Source: an uncultured Clostridia bacterium
GTDB lineage: Bacteria; Bacillota; Clostridia; Christensenellales; Borkfalkiaceae
Reading direction: 5' to 3'
Length of the DNA: 14,371 bases
Assembly (NCBI GenBank): GCA_946637575.1
Contig: CAMPBJ010000009.1
Coordinates: 1-14,371, forward strand
Of this stretch, positions 1 to 7,652 are shown in pieces. The first letter of the stretch is position 1; each line of letters starts with the position of its first letter. The translations under genes and the position numbers were made by a program. Below the pieces are notes generated by a model that did no database searches, had not been told where the DNA came from, and was given only the letters and a program-made list of their open reading frames with translations.

Positions 1-2624
1 TTGATGTTCGCCTGAGCAGCCGCGAGGCGAGCGATCGGAACGCGGAAGGGCGAGCAGGAAACGTAGTCGAGTCCTATCGAGTGGCAGAACTCGATCGACG
101 CGGGATCGCCGCCGTGTTCTCCGCAGATACCGCAGTGAAGTTTGGCGTTCGCGCCTTTGCCGAGTTTGACAGCCATGTCCATAAGTCTGCCGACTCCCGT
201 TTCGTCAAGTCTTGCGAACGGATCGAATTCGTAGATCTTCGCCTTATAGTAGTCGGGAAGGAATCTGCCCGAATCGTCACGCGAGAAGCCGAAAGTCATC
301 TGCGTTAAGTCGTTCGTGCCGAAGCAGAAGAACTCAGCCTCTTTCGCGATCTCGTCCGCGGTAAGAGCCGCTCTCGGGATTTCGATCATCGTACCGACTT
401 CGTACTTTAACTCTATTCCGGCGTCCTTTATGACTTTATCCGCCGTTTCGACGACGATCTTTTTGCAGTAAGCAAGTTCTTTGACTTCGCCGACTAACGG
501 GATCATGATCTCGGGAACTACCTTCCAGTCGGGGTGGCGCTTACTTACCGCGATCGCCGCTTTGATGACGGCTTTCGTCTGCATTACCGCGATCTCGGGG
601 TAAGTTACGGCAAGTCTGCACCCGCGGTGTCCCATCATCGGGTTGAACTCGTGCAAGCCCTCGCATAAATGTTTGATCTCGGAGAAAGTCTTGCCCTTCG
701 CTTTGGCAAGCGCCTCGATATCCGCTTCGGCTGTCGGAACGAATTCGTGGAGCGGCGGGTCTAAGAACCTTATCGTAACGGGTTGACCTTTAAGAGCTTC
801 CATAAGTCCTTCGAAGTCGGCCTGTTGCATAGGTTCTATCGCGTCTAACGCCTTTTCCCTTTCCTTTTTGGTTTCAGAGCAGATCATCTCTCTGAACTTG
901 TCGATCCTGCCCGGACCGAAGAACATATGTTCGGTTCTGCAAAGCCCTATGCCCTGCGCGCCCAAGGACGCGGCGCGTTCCGCGTCTTCGGGGGTATCCG
1001 CGTTGGTACGGACGCCGAGTTTTTTATACTTGTCCGAAAGTTGCATTATCCTTCCGAAGTATCCGCTGTTGGGATCTACGGGAACGGTCTTGATCGCTAT
1101 ATCGTAGATCTTACCGGTAGAGCCGTCGAGCGAAAGTTCGTCGCCTTCGCGGAAGGTTTTGCCCGCAAGTTCGAAGTACTTTTCTTCTTCGTGCATCTTG
1201 ATGTCTCCGCAACCCGAAACACAGCAAGTACCCATACCTCTTGCAACGACCGCCGCGTGCGAAGTCTGACCGCCGCGAACGGTTAAAATGCCTTGCGCAT
1301 ATTTCATACCCTCGATGTCTTCGGGGGAAGTTTCGAGTCTTACGAGAATTACCTTTTTACCCTTCGAGCCGAGTTTTACCGCGTCTTCGGGAGTGAATAC
1401 GATAGTACCAGCCGCCGCGCCGGGAGACGCCGCGATACCTTTGCCTACGACGTTATTCTTGTCCGCGTCTTTAAGCGCGTTTACGTCGAAGGTCGGGTGG
1501 AGCAACATATCCAAAGATTTTGCGTCTATCTGTAAGAGCGCTTCTTTTTCTGTTATCATCTTTTCGTCGATAAGATCGCAAGCGATCCTGATCGCCGCCG
1601 CCGCGGTTCTCTTTCCGCTACGGCACTGCAACATATAGAGTTTATTATGTTCTACGGTAAACTCCATATCCTGCATATCTCTGTAATGGTCTTCGAGAAT
1701 ATCGCAGACCTTAACGAACTGTTTGAACGCTTCGGGGAACTTCTGTTCCATTTCGGATATGGGCATGGGGGTACGAACGCCTGCAACGACGTCTTCGCCC
1801 TGCGCGTTAGTTAAAAACTCGCCCATAAGTCCTTTTTCGCCGGTGGCGGGGTTTCTCGTAAACGCAACGCCCGTTCCGCAATCGTCGCCCATGTTGCCGA
1901 ACGCCATCATCTGAACGTTGACCGCAGTACCCCAGCTGTACGGAATACCGTGATCCATTCTGTAAACGTTAGCACGGGGGTTGTCCCAACTTCTGAACAC
2001 GGCTTTGATCGCCTCGAAAAGTTGGACTTTCGGATCGGACGGGAAGTCGCTTCCCAAAGCCTCCTTATATTTCGCCTTGAACTCGTTTGCAAGTTCTTTT
2101 AAGTCGTCCGCAGTCAGATCTACGTCGAATTCAACGCCCTTTCTTTCCTTTAACGCGTCGATAAGGCTTTCGAATTCCTTTTTCGACACTTCCATAACGA
2201 CGTCCGAGAACATCTGAATAAATCTTCTGTAGCAGTCCCACGCCCAACGGGGATTACCGGATTTTGCGGATAAGACCTCGACGACCTCTTCGTTTAAGCC
2301 GAGGTTTAATATCGTGTCCATCATGCCCGGCATGGACGCTCTTGCGCCCGAACGGACGGACACTAAAATCGGATTCTCTTTATCTCCGCACTTCTTGCCG
2401 GTTATTTTCTCCACGTTTTCGATATTCGCGTAAACTTCCTTCTGGATATCTTCCGCGATCTGTCTTCCGTCTTCGTAGTATCTCGTGCAGGCTTCGGTAG
2501 TGATCGTAAAGCCCTGCGGAACGGGAAGACCTATCTTCGTCATTTCGGCAAGGTTTGCGCCCTTACCACCCAAAAGTTCTCTCATTTTAGCATCGCCTTC
2601 GCTAAAAAGATAGACGTATTTCAT
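1..2624 (-). CDS. ppdK: Pyruvate, phosphate dikinase (3' end cut by window)
   Basis: Interconverts pyruvate + ATP + phosphate and phosphoenolpyruvate + AMP + pyrophosphate; cytosolic, often glycolytic in anaerobes. 874 codons are visible and the frame is open to the window edge; the family is about 875-880 residues, so only a few C-terminal residues are missing. Seen in the translation: N-terminal ATP-grasp domain (opening MKYVYLFSEGDAKMRELLGG, later SVRSGARASMPGMMDT), swivelling phosphohistidine domain with GGQTSHAAVVARG (His456 is the phosphocarrier, Thr454 is the site regulated by PDRP-type kinases in other organisms), and C-terminal PEP/pyruvate barrel with GLCRTEHMFF and HCGICGEHGGDP (Cys834 is the expected acid/base). 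The ATG at 2624 is preceded by GGAGG with 6-nt spacing. The gene stands alone behind its own promoter. Identification is very secure. Confidence 0.97.
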   Translation of the reverse strand, partial: MKYVYLFSEGDAKMRELLGGKGANLAEMTKIGLPVPQGFTITTEACTRYYEDGRQIAEDIQKEVYANIENVEKITGKKCGDKENPILVSVRSGARASMPGMMDTILNLGLNEEVVEVLSAKSGNPRWAWDCYRRFIQMFSDVVMEVSKKEFESLIDALKERKGVEFDVDLTADDLKELANEFKAKYKEALGSDFPSDPKVQLFEAIKAVFRSWDNPRANVYRMDHGIPYSWGTAVNVQMMAFGNMGDDCGTGVAFTRNPATGEKGLMGEFLTNAQGEDVVAGVRTPMPISEMEQKFPEAFKQFVKVCDILEDHYRDMQDMEFTVEHNKLYMLQCRSGKRTAAAAIRIACDLIDEKMITEKEALLQIDAKSLDMLLHPTFDVNALKDADKNNVVGKGIAASPGAAAGTIVFTPEDAVKLGSKGKKVILVRLETSPEDIEGMKYAQGILTVRGGQTSHAAVVARGMGTCCVSGCGDIKMHEEEKYFELAGKTFREGDELSLDGSTGKIYDIAIKTVPVDPNSGYFGRIMQLSDKYKKLGVRTNADTPEDAERAASLGAQGIGLCRTEHMFFGPGRIDKFREMICSETKKEREKALDAIEPMQQADFEGLMEALKGQPVTIRFLDPPLHEFVPTAEADIEALAKAKGKTFSEIKHLCEGLHEFNPMMGHRGCRLAVTYPEIAVMQTKAVIKAAIAVSKRHPDWKVVPEIMIPLVGEVKELAYCKKIVVETADKVIKDAGIELKYEVGTMIEIPRAALTADEIAKEAEFFCFGTNDLTQMTFGFSRDDSGRFLPDYYKAKIYEFDPFARLDETGVGRLMDMAVKLGKGANAKLHCGICGEHGGDPASIEFCHSIGLDYVSCSPFRVPIARLAAAQANI

Positions 2625-2669
2625 ACTGTTCCTCCGAAAAATAATCTCGCCGTAAAAAACGACTTATAT

Positions 2670-2698
2670 ATTTTACACTAAAAAAACCTTTTTTTCAA
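2670..2698 (-). promoter_or_regulatory. sigmaA-type promoter of ppdK
   Basis: On the minus strand, TTGAAA (2698-2693) and TAAAAT (2675-2670) are separated by exactly 17 nt. The predicted transcript start near 2663 gives a leader of about 40 nt before the ppdK ATG at 2624. No operator-like palindrome is evident. Confidence 0.7.
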
Positions 2699-2745
2699 GT
2701 TTATAACGAATATTTTGCAAAATAAAATATAACTTGGAAAAAAAA

Positions 2746-2773
2746 CGGCGCGAAGGCAAACGCCTTCGCGCCG
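2746..2773 (-). terminator. Rho-independent terminator of the two-gene unit 2788-3686
   Basis: A perfect 12-bp GC-rich stem (CGGCGCGAAGGC with GCCTTCGCGCCG) closes a 4-nt loop, and on the minus strand it is followed by eight T (2745-2738). It lies 14 bp after the stop codon at 2788. It isolates the upstream unit from the ppdK promoter. Confidence 0.93.
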
Positions 2774-2787
2774 AAAACCGCAAAAAT

Positions 2788-3141
2788 TTACCTCTCGGTA
2801 AAACTTAAAAGCGCGCTATCCACGGGAAACCCGTATCTTTCGTCCGAAAGATAAAAAGTTTCTTCGACTTCGGGTTCGCATGCCGGCTCAAAGTAAGGGA
2901 AGGTAAGATAATGAGTCTGACAGGCGCATGGAGAGAGTTTTATAAACCTTAAAGACGTAGGGTACGCCGAGTTTATCGGCTTTACCGCGACTACCAAAAA
3001 TCTTTCGCGCGTGCAGAATTGCAATACGTTCAGTCTCCCCCTTGCCCGTCCGTAGAACAAAAGCCTGCCCCGACCGTTTCTTACGGTTACGATCGCCGGA
3101 AGCCCTAAACTTCCTATACGCAAAACTATCCTTACTCTCAT
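2788..3141 (-). CDS. Unrecognised 117-aa protein, second gene of a coupled pair
   Basis: I do not recognise a family. The N-terminal 60 residues are strongly basic (opening MRVRIVLRIGSLGLP, many Arg) and alternate hydrophobic and polar residues, as in beta-strands. The middle holds three Cys (near FCTRERF and SPCACQTHYLTF) and the C-terminal third is acidic (ACEPEVEETFYL). There is no signal peptide or membrane segment. Its ATG overlaps the stop of the preceding gene in an ATGA (3141-3138), so translation is probably coupled and the two products are probably made together. It ends 14 bp before a strong terminator. Coding status is supported by the overlap, the terminator position and the fit to the unit; function is unknown. 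Confidence 0.72.
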   Translation of the reverse strand: MRVRIVLRIGSLGLPAIVTVRNGRGRLLFYGRARGRLNVLQFCTRERFLVVAVKPINSAYPTSLRFIKLSPCACQTHYLTFPYFEPACEPEVEETFYLSDERYGFPVDSALLSFTER

Positions 3142-3686
3142 TGTTCGCCGTTAAAGGTTATGGTCGCTCCGTTTACCGGAAGCCCGGTGTAGTTGGCGTC
3201 GGTAAGAGTAAAACTCTGCAACGCTATCGGGGAGTTTAAAACGTACTGCGTATGCGATTCCTCGGACATCGAAACCTGAATCACGTCCTCGAAAATGTTG
3301 TGAGCGTCGTCGGTCGTTTTTTGCTTAAAATAGAGCGCGTAGGGCGTACCCGCGTCGAACGGGACGTTTGAAAACACCGCTTCGCCCGTCGCACCTATAT
3401 TTACCGCCGTGCCGTATTCGGTGTTGCCGGTACTGTCGGTCATAACCACCGAACCCGAGGTAACCGGATTTCCGCCCTCCGCACCCGTGTCGTTAAAAAC
3501 AAGAGTTAAGGTTCCGCTTGCGGATACGGTAAAACTTCCGCTGCCCGCACTTTCCCCCGCGGTGTACGTAGTAGGCGTTAACGTGGTCGCTTCGTACCCT
3601 GCCGCGGTAACCGAAACGTCGTAAGTCCCCTTTTTCATTTCAAGAGAACCAAAGCCGTTAGTTATCGTAACGTTATAATTTGCCAT
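3138..3686 (-). CDS. Beta-sandwich repeat protein (Cna-B/prealbumin-like fold), function unknown
   Basis: 182 residues, rich in Thr, Ser, Gly, Val and Ala and poor in charge, typical of all-beta domains. Three units can be seen: residues 1 to about 60 (MANYNVTITNG..., with GTYDVSVTAAGYEA), about 60-145 (SGSVVMTDSTG, then GEAVFSNVPF and YALYFKQ, the pattern of a Cna-B/SpaA-like domain) and a C-terminal stub (SFTLTDANYTGLPVNGATIT) that ends abruptly at about 30 residues. Such folds are common in surface adhesins, but this protein has no signal peptide, LPXTG motif or membrane anchor. SD AAGGAG lies 5 nt before the ATG. It overlaps the next gene by 4 nt. The fold assignment is an inference from sequence pattern; it could also be a phage-type or particle-type structural protein. 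Confidence 0.75.
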   Translation of the reverse strand: MANYNVTITNGFGSLEMKKGTYDVSVTAAGYEATTLTPTTYTAGESAGSGSFTVSASGTLTLVFNDTGAEGGNPVTSGSVVMTDSTGNTEYGTAVNIGATGEAVFSNVPFDAGTPYALYFKQKTTDDAHNIFEDVIQVSMSEESHTQYVLNSPIALQSFTLTDANYTGLPVNGATITFNGEQ

Positions 3687-3707
3687 TTTTTCTCCTTAGT
3701 GTAAAAT

Positions 3708-3719
3708 GCGCTTTCGCGC
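3708..3719 (-). other. GNRA-loop mini-hairpin in leader of 3138-3686
   Basis: On the minus strand GCGC-GAAA-GCGC forms a 4-bp hairpin with a GNRA tetraloop, just upstream of the AAGGAG ribosome site. It may help keep the site open. It is short, so chance is possible. Confidence 0.35.
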
Positions 3720-3791
3720 TTACTTATTTATATGCGATTTTTCGTTTTGCCGTGCCGATCTTTTCGCGGGAAAAAAATTTTTAAAACGGTA

Positions 3792-3820
3792 TTGACAACC
3801 CCTATTCTTTATGTTATCAT
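3792..3820 (+). promoter_or_regulatory. sigmaA-type promoter of the tetR operon
   Basis: A perfect TTGACA (3792-3797), a 17-nt spacer and TATCAT (3815-3820). The predicted start is near 3827, immediately in front of a palindromic operator candidate. This is the only strong promoter ahead of the 3887-9093 operon. Confidence 0.85.
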
Positions 3821-3828
3821 TGTTTATG

Positions 3829-3845
3829 TGATAGTTAGTCTATCA
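3829..3845. promoter_or_regulatory. Candidate TetR-family operator
   Basis: TGATAGTTAGTCTATCA is a perfect 6-bp inverted repeat with a 5-nt centre, at the predicted transcript start. A third half-site (TATCA, 3815-3819) forms part of the -10 box and makes a second inverted pair with TGATA at 3829-3833. Binding would block the promoter, so autoregulation by the adjacent TetR protein is the simplest reading. Confidence 0.72.
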
Positions 3846-3886
3846 AATTGAGAGATACACTTTCAAAAACAAAAAGGGACGACGGT

Positions 3887-4501
3887 ATGACGATAAAGGA
3901 CGCGAAACTCAACTTCATTTTAGGCGTGGCAAGAGAACTTCTTTTAGAGCAGTCGATAGAAAGCGTTACGATGCGGGATATAGCGAAAGCGTCCGGCGTC
4001 GGCGAGGCGACGGTTTACCGTTATTTTTCAAAAAAAGAAAATATCGTTATCGCGGTGGCGGAAACGCTCGAAAAGGAAGTTTATTACGACTACTTTGCCA
4101 AAGAAGTCAAAGGAAACGGATACGAAAAGATAAAGGCGTTCTACAAGCGGTACGAAGATATCTTTATCCGCCGACCAAAGTTTTTTAAGTTCGTAAGGGA
4201 GTTCGACGCCTACATGATAACCGAAAACCGCGCGTCTTCCGAAGAGTATTCTTTGGGCGTGGATCTTTTCAAGAATATATTCTTCAAGGCGTACGAAGAA
4301 GGAATTGAGGATAGAAGCGTAAGAAAACTCGAAAATCCCGAGGCGTTCTACTTTTCGACGACGCACGCGCTTTTGGAACTCTGCAAAAAAATGACGATAG
4401 ACGAAAACATCGTGATACAGGACGAAACGGCTGACAAGGCCGCAGAAATAACCGAGATGGAAAAGGTGATACTTTTCTATCTTGCGTCACCGCAGGCTTG
4501 A
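3887..4501 (+). CDS. TetR/AcrR-family transcriptional repressor
   Basis: 204 residues from the ATG at 3887, with a purine-rich AAAGGGA site upstream. The frame is open back to a TTG at 3848, but that leaves the start next to the operator and has no ribosome site. Residues about 8-52 form the DNA-binding domain: ILGVARELLLEQ, then the helix-turn-helix VTMRDIAKASGVGEATVYRY and FSKKENIV, a textbook TetR signature. The helical C-terminal part (about 55-204) would bind the ligand; it does not identify the inducer. It is the first gene of the unit encoding a GPH transporter, a GH36 enzyme and a GT-like protein, behind a palindromic site, so it probably represses this operon and itself. TetR control of an alpha-galactosidase locus is less usual than LacI or AraC control. 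Confidence 0.93.
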   Translation: MTIKDAKLNFILGVARELLLEQSIESVTMRDIAKASGVGEATVYRYFSKKENIVIAVAETLEKEVYYDYFAKEVKGNGYEKIKAFYKRYEDIFIRRPKFFKFVREFDAYMITENRASSEEYSLGVDLFKNIFFKAYEEGIEDRSVRKLENPEAFYFSTTHALLELCKKMTIDENIVIQDETADKAAEITEMEKVILFYLASPQA

Positions 4502-4526
4502 AGCGGATATAAAAAAATAAGGGAGA

Positions 4527-4552
4527 GCGGAACATATCAAGCGTGTTTCCGC
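4527..4552 (+). other. Intercistronic hairpin between tetR and the transporter gene
   Basis: GCGGAA (4527-4532) pairs with TTCCGC (4547-4552), and two further pairs are possible past a one-base bulge. There is no T-run, so it is not a terminator. It ends 10 nt before the transporter ATG, which has only a weak ribosome site (GAGAAAA), so it could affect the ratio of repressor to transporter. Confidence 0.4.
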
Positions 4553-4562
4553 GAGAAAATGT

Positions 4563-6011
4563 ATGAAAAGACTTACTAAAAAGCAAATGTGGATCTTTGC
4601 GGTAGGACAACTCGGTTGGTCGATTTTAAGCGGTATCATATCCGCTTGGTTCGTAACCTTCTACCTTCCTACGCAAAAGGACATCACCGAACTGAACGCG
4701 ACTCAGTTCATCACCCCCGGACTCGTTATCGGCGGATTTTTGACGATATTAGGGCTCATTACCGCGCTTTCGCGTGTGTTTGACGCCGTTACCGATCCGC
4801 TTATCGCGTCCATGTCGGACAGGAGCAAGAATAAACGCGGCAGAAGAATTCCGTTTATGCAATACGCCGCTATTCCGCTCTCGATCTCCGCGGTGCTCCT
4901 ATTCTGCGCACCCGTAAACGAGATCAGCGGATGGAACGTTGCCTGGATCTCCGTGTTCGTCGTCTTGTTCTACCTCTTTATGACGATGTACTGCACGCCG
5001 TATAACGCGCTTATCTCCGAATTCGGTAAGACGCAGGAAGACAGAATGTTTATCTCCACCGCGATATCTTTAACCTACTTTGCGGGCACGCTTTTAGCGT
5101 ACACCCCCTTCGTTTTCGCGGGTATGCTGCGCGGAGCGGTCGGTTTCTCTTGGAGTTACCGTATCTGCTTTATCGTGCTTGCGGTCATCGCCTGCATCTG
5201 CATGCTTATCCCCACTTTCTTCCTTAAAGAAAAGGAATTCGTCGACAGCGCGCCCTCTAACGCGAATATGTTTAAGTCCTTGGGTGCGACCTTTAAAAAC
5301 AAAGACTTCCGTACTTTTGCGCTCTCGGATATCATGTACTGGGTAGGCTTAACGCTCTTCCAGACCGGTCTTCCCTTCTACGTAAAAGTTTCTATGAATA
5401 TCGACGAATCGTTCACGATGTACTTCCTCGGCGGTATGACTGTGCTTTCAGCATGTTTCTATCCCGTCGTTTCAAAACTCGTACAAAAATTCGGTAAGAA
5501 GAAACTTATCATCGCGGGATTTTTGGGACTTGCGCTTGCGTACGTTATCGCAACGCTTATCGGAATTATCGGTACTGCGGAAAACGGAACGAGCGGTATC
5601 CCCGGCATCGTTTACGGCGTTTTGATCTGCGTTATCGCGGCGTTCCCCATGGCGCTTTTGGGAATTATCCCGCAAGCCGTCGTCGCGGACGTTGCGGAGG
5701 CTGAAGGCATTACTACCGGAGAAAACAGAGAAGGTATGTTCTTTGCGGCGAGAACTTTCGCCATGAAATTCGGTCAGTCCCTTGCGATGCTTATGTTTAC
5801 CTCGCTCGCGATCATCGGAACGACGCAGAACTTAAACAGTAACGATATCACCGCTTCGGTTACCGGTATGAATATCGTAGGCATCGTATCCGTAGCGTTC
5901 TGCGTTTTAGGCGCGGTCATCTTAATGTTCTATAACGAAAAGAAAGTTATGAAAACCCTTTCCGAAAAACCCGAAAAGGCTGAACAGAAAGAAGAAGTTG
6001 CCGCAGAATAA
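4563..6011 (+). CDS. GPH-family (MelB-like) sugar:cation symporter
   Basis: 482 residues in an MFS-type protein with about 12 hydrophobic segments, the usual length of the glycoside-pentoside-hexuronide:cation symporter family. Family marks: the acidic residues in FDAVTDPL (Asp74, Asp78), the loop SMSDRSKNKRGRRIPFM (residues 83-99) and CTPYNAL further on. It imports a glycoside with Na+ or H+ across the cytoplasmic membrane; the sequence does not fix the sugar. The C-terminal 25 residues are a charged Lys/Glu tail in the cytoplasm. It lies between tetR and an intracellular GH36 alpha-galactosidase, so an alpha-galactoside is the likely cargo. The stop is 9 bp before the next gene. Confidence 0.93.
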   Translation: MKRLTKKQMWIFAVGQLGWSILSGIISAWFVTFYLPTQKDITELNATQFITPGLVIGGFLTILGLITALSRVFDAVTDPLIASMSDRSKNKRGRRIPFMQYAAIPLSISAVLLFCAPVNEISGWNVAWISVFVVLFYLFMTMYCTPYNALISEFGKTQEDRMFISTAISLTYFAGTLLAYTPFVFAGMLRGAVGFSWSYRICFIVLAVIACICMLIPTFFLKEKEFVDSAPSNANMFKSLGATFKNKDFRTFALSDIMYWVGLTLFQTGLPFYVKVSMNIDESFTMYFLGGMTVLSACFYPVVSKLVQKFGKKKLIIAGFLGLALAYVIATLIGIIGTAENGTSGIPGIVYGVLICVIAAFPMALLGIIPQAVVADVAEAEGITTGENREGMFFAARTFAMKFGQSLAMLMFTSLAIIGTTQNLNSNDITASVTGMNIVGIVSVAFCVLGAVILMFYNEKKVMKTLSEKPEKAEQKEEVAAE

Positions 6012-6020
6012 CATATAAAA

Positions 6021-7652
6021 ATGATTATCAGATACTTTATAGACGGGGTTTTAAAATCGGTTAAAACCCCGTCCGATTCTATCGGCGAATTAGAAATTGT
6101 AACCGAAAACGACGGGAAAAAAGTTACGGTAACCGCGTTAAAAGATTTGACGCTCGACTCCGCGGTCATTCCCGTCGAATTTAAAAAAGCCCGTAACAGT
6201 TCGATTTTCGTAAACGGTTACCAGTCCTGGACGGCAACGAAAGAATACGTATCTACCGACGAACTTTTAGCGTCAACAAGACAGAGAAACATAGATAGAC
6301 TTCCTAAGTTCCTCGTAAAAGCCTACTCGTTTAAGTCCTACGGTTCGCAGTTCTTCCATAAGGCGGACAACAGTAACCTTTTAGGCGTGGACTACGCGTA
6401 CATAAAGGGCGACGAAGAGTTGTTTATCGGGAACTTAAACTACAAAAACGCCTACCTTCTTATAGAAGTGCATAAGACGAAAGACAGGATCCTTCTTTTA
6501 TCCGACGTGGACGGAAGAACGCTTAAAAAGGGCGAAAGTTTCGTCGTTTTCGACTATATGACGGACACGTCCGCAAAAAAAGGACAGAAAGATTACTTTG
6601 CGCGCTTAACTCCGAGAAGTACAAAAAAACTTTTCGGGTACACTTCTTGGTATAACCACTATCAGGATATCGACGAAAAGAAGATCTACGACGCGCTCCA
6701 AAACGCGGACGACAGGTTCGACCTTTTCCAGATAGACGACGGGTTCGAAACGTTCGTAGGCGACTGGCTTAATGTCGACAAAAAAAAGTTCCCGAACGGA
6801 CTTAAACCTTTGGTCGACGCGATACATAAAAAAGGCATGATGGCGGGCATATGGCTTGCCCCGTTCGTCGCCGAAAAGAACTCGGAACTTTTTAAAAATC
6901 ACCCCGAACTTATCGCAAAAGACGAAAACGGAGAGTTTATCCCCGCGGGCAGTAACTGGAGCGGTTTTTATCCGCTGGATCTCGATAATCCCGCCGCAAT
7001 AGAGTACGTAAAAAAATCGCTTAAATACTACGTGGATCTCGGGTTCGACTTTTTTAAGCTCGACTTTTTGTACGCAACAAACTTAAAGACGATAAAAGGA
7101 AAGACCCGTTCGGAAACGGCGGAGTTTGCGTACAACGTGCTAGTAGAAGAGTTAAAGGACAAACTTATTTTAGGTTGCGGGGCGACGCTCTCGAACGGCT
7201 TTGAGAAGTTCGACTTTATGAGAATAGGTCCGGACGTTTCTTTAAAGTTCGACGACGTTTGGTTTATGCGGTTTATGCACCCCGAACGCATTTCGACGAA
7301 AACTACCTTGCAAAACACCATCTACCGCAGCGAGATGGACGGAAAGGCGTTCTTAAACGATCCCGACGTTATACTTCTTCGCGACGACAACATATCTTTA
7401 TCCCGCCGTCAGCGGTACGCGCTTGCGATAATAAACTCTCTCTTCGGTTCGCTCCTTATGACTTCGGACGATCCGAAGACGTACGACGACAGTAAAGAAG
7501 AAGTGTTAAACGAGGCGCTTAAACTGTTTAACTACGGAAAGGTAATATCTTTCGACCGTGAGAAGAAGTATATAAAAGTCGAATACGAACTCGAAGGAGA
7601 AAAGAAGGTTTTTTACTACGACACTAAAAAAGGAGTAATCAAAAATGGATAG
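6021..7652 (+). CDS. Intracellular alpha-galactosidase, GH36 (TmGalA-like)
   Basis: 543 residues, close to the roughly 550 of Thermotoga maritima GalA-type GH36 enzymes. An N-terminal beta-sandwich region (about 1-190, with SIFVNGYQSWTA) precedes a TIM barrel with GYTSWYNHYQDI and FQIDDGFE. The catalytic pair is visible: Asp348 in FFKLDFLYA (nucleophile) and Asp405 in MRIGPDVS (acid/base), with the clan mark LILGCGATLS between them. A short C-terminal beta domain follows. There is no signal peptide, so it hydrolyses alpha-galactosides in the cytosol after uptake by the adjacent symporter. The ATG at 6021 has no clear ribosome site and probably relies on coupling to the transporter stop 9 bp upstream. 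A perfect 13-bp hairpin spans codons 8-18. Its stop overlaps the next gene by 8 nt. Confidence 0.92.
   Translation: MIIRYFIDGVLKSVKTPSDSIGELEIVTENDGKKVTVTALKDLTLDSAVIPVEFKKARNSSIFVNGYQSWTATKEYVSTDELLASTRQRNIDRLPKFLVKAYSFKSYGSQFFHKADNSNLLGVDYAYIKGDEELFIGNLNYKNAYLLIEVHKTKDRILLLSDVDGRTLKKGESFVVFDYMTDTSAKKGQKDYFARLTPRSTKKLFGYTSWYNHYQDIDEKKIYDALQNADDRFDLFQIDDGFETFVGDWLNVDKKKFPNGLKPLVDAIHKKGMMAGIWLAPFVAEKNSELFKNHPELIAKDENGEFIPAGSNWSGFYPLDLDNPAAIEYVKKSLKYYVDLGFDFFKLDFLYATNLKTIKGKTRSETAEFAYNVLVEELKDKLILGCGATLSNGFEKFDFMRIGPDVSLKFDDVWFMRFMHPERISTKTTLQNTIYRSEMDGKAFLNDPDVILLRDDNISLSRRQRYALAIINSLFGSLLMTSDDPKTYDDSKEEVLNEALKLFNYGKVISFDREKKYIKVEYELEGEKKVFYYDTKKGVIKNG
6042..6073 (+). other. Perfect 13-bp stem-loop inside the start of the GH36 gene
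   Basis: GACGGGGTTTTAA (6042-6054), loop AATCGG, and the exact complement TTAAAACCCCGTC (6061-6073). It begins 21 nt after the start codon. No T-run follows, so it is not an intrinsic terminator. It lies between the transporter and enzyme coding regions and is a candidate for translational tuning or an RNA-processing or stability point. Confidence 0.75.

Noticed and set aside
1..2624. Plus-strand open frames opposite the dikinase
   Set aside because: They are shadows of a fully conserved minus-strand gene, with no ribosome sites or recognisable products.
3848..3886. TTG at 3848 as start of the TetR gene
   Set aside because: It sits a few bases after the operator, has no ribosome site, and adds residues that do not fit the TetR N-terminus.
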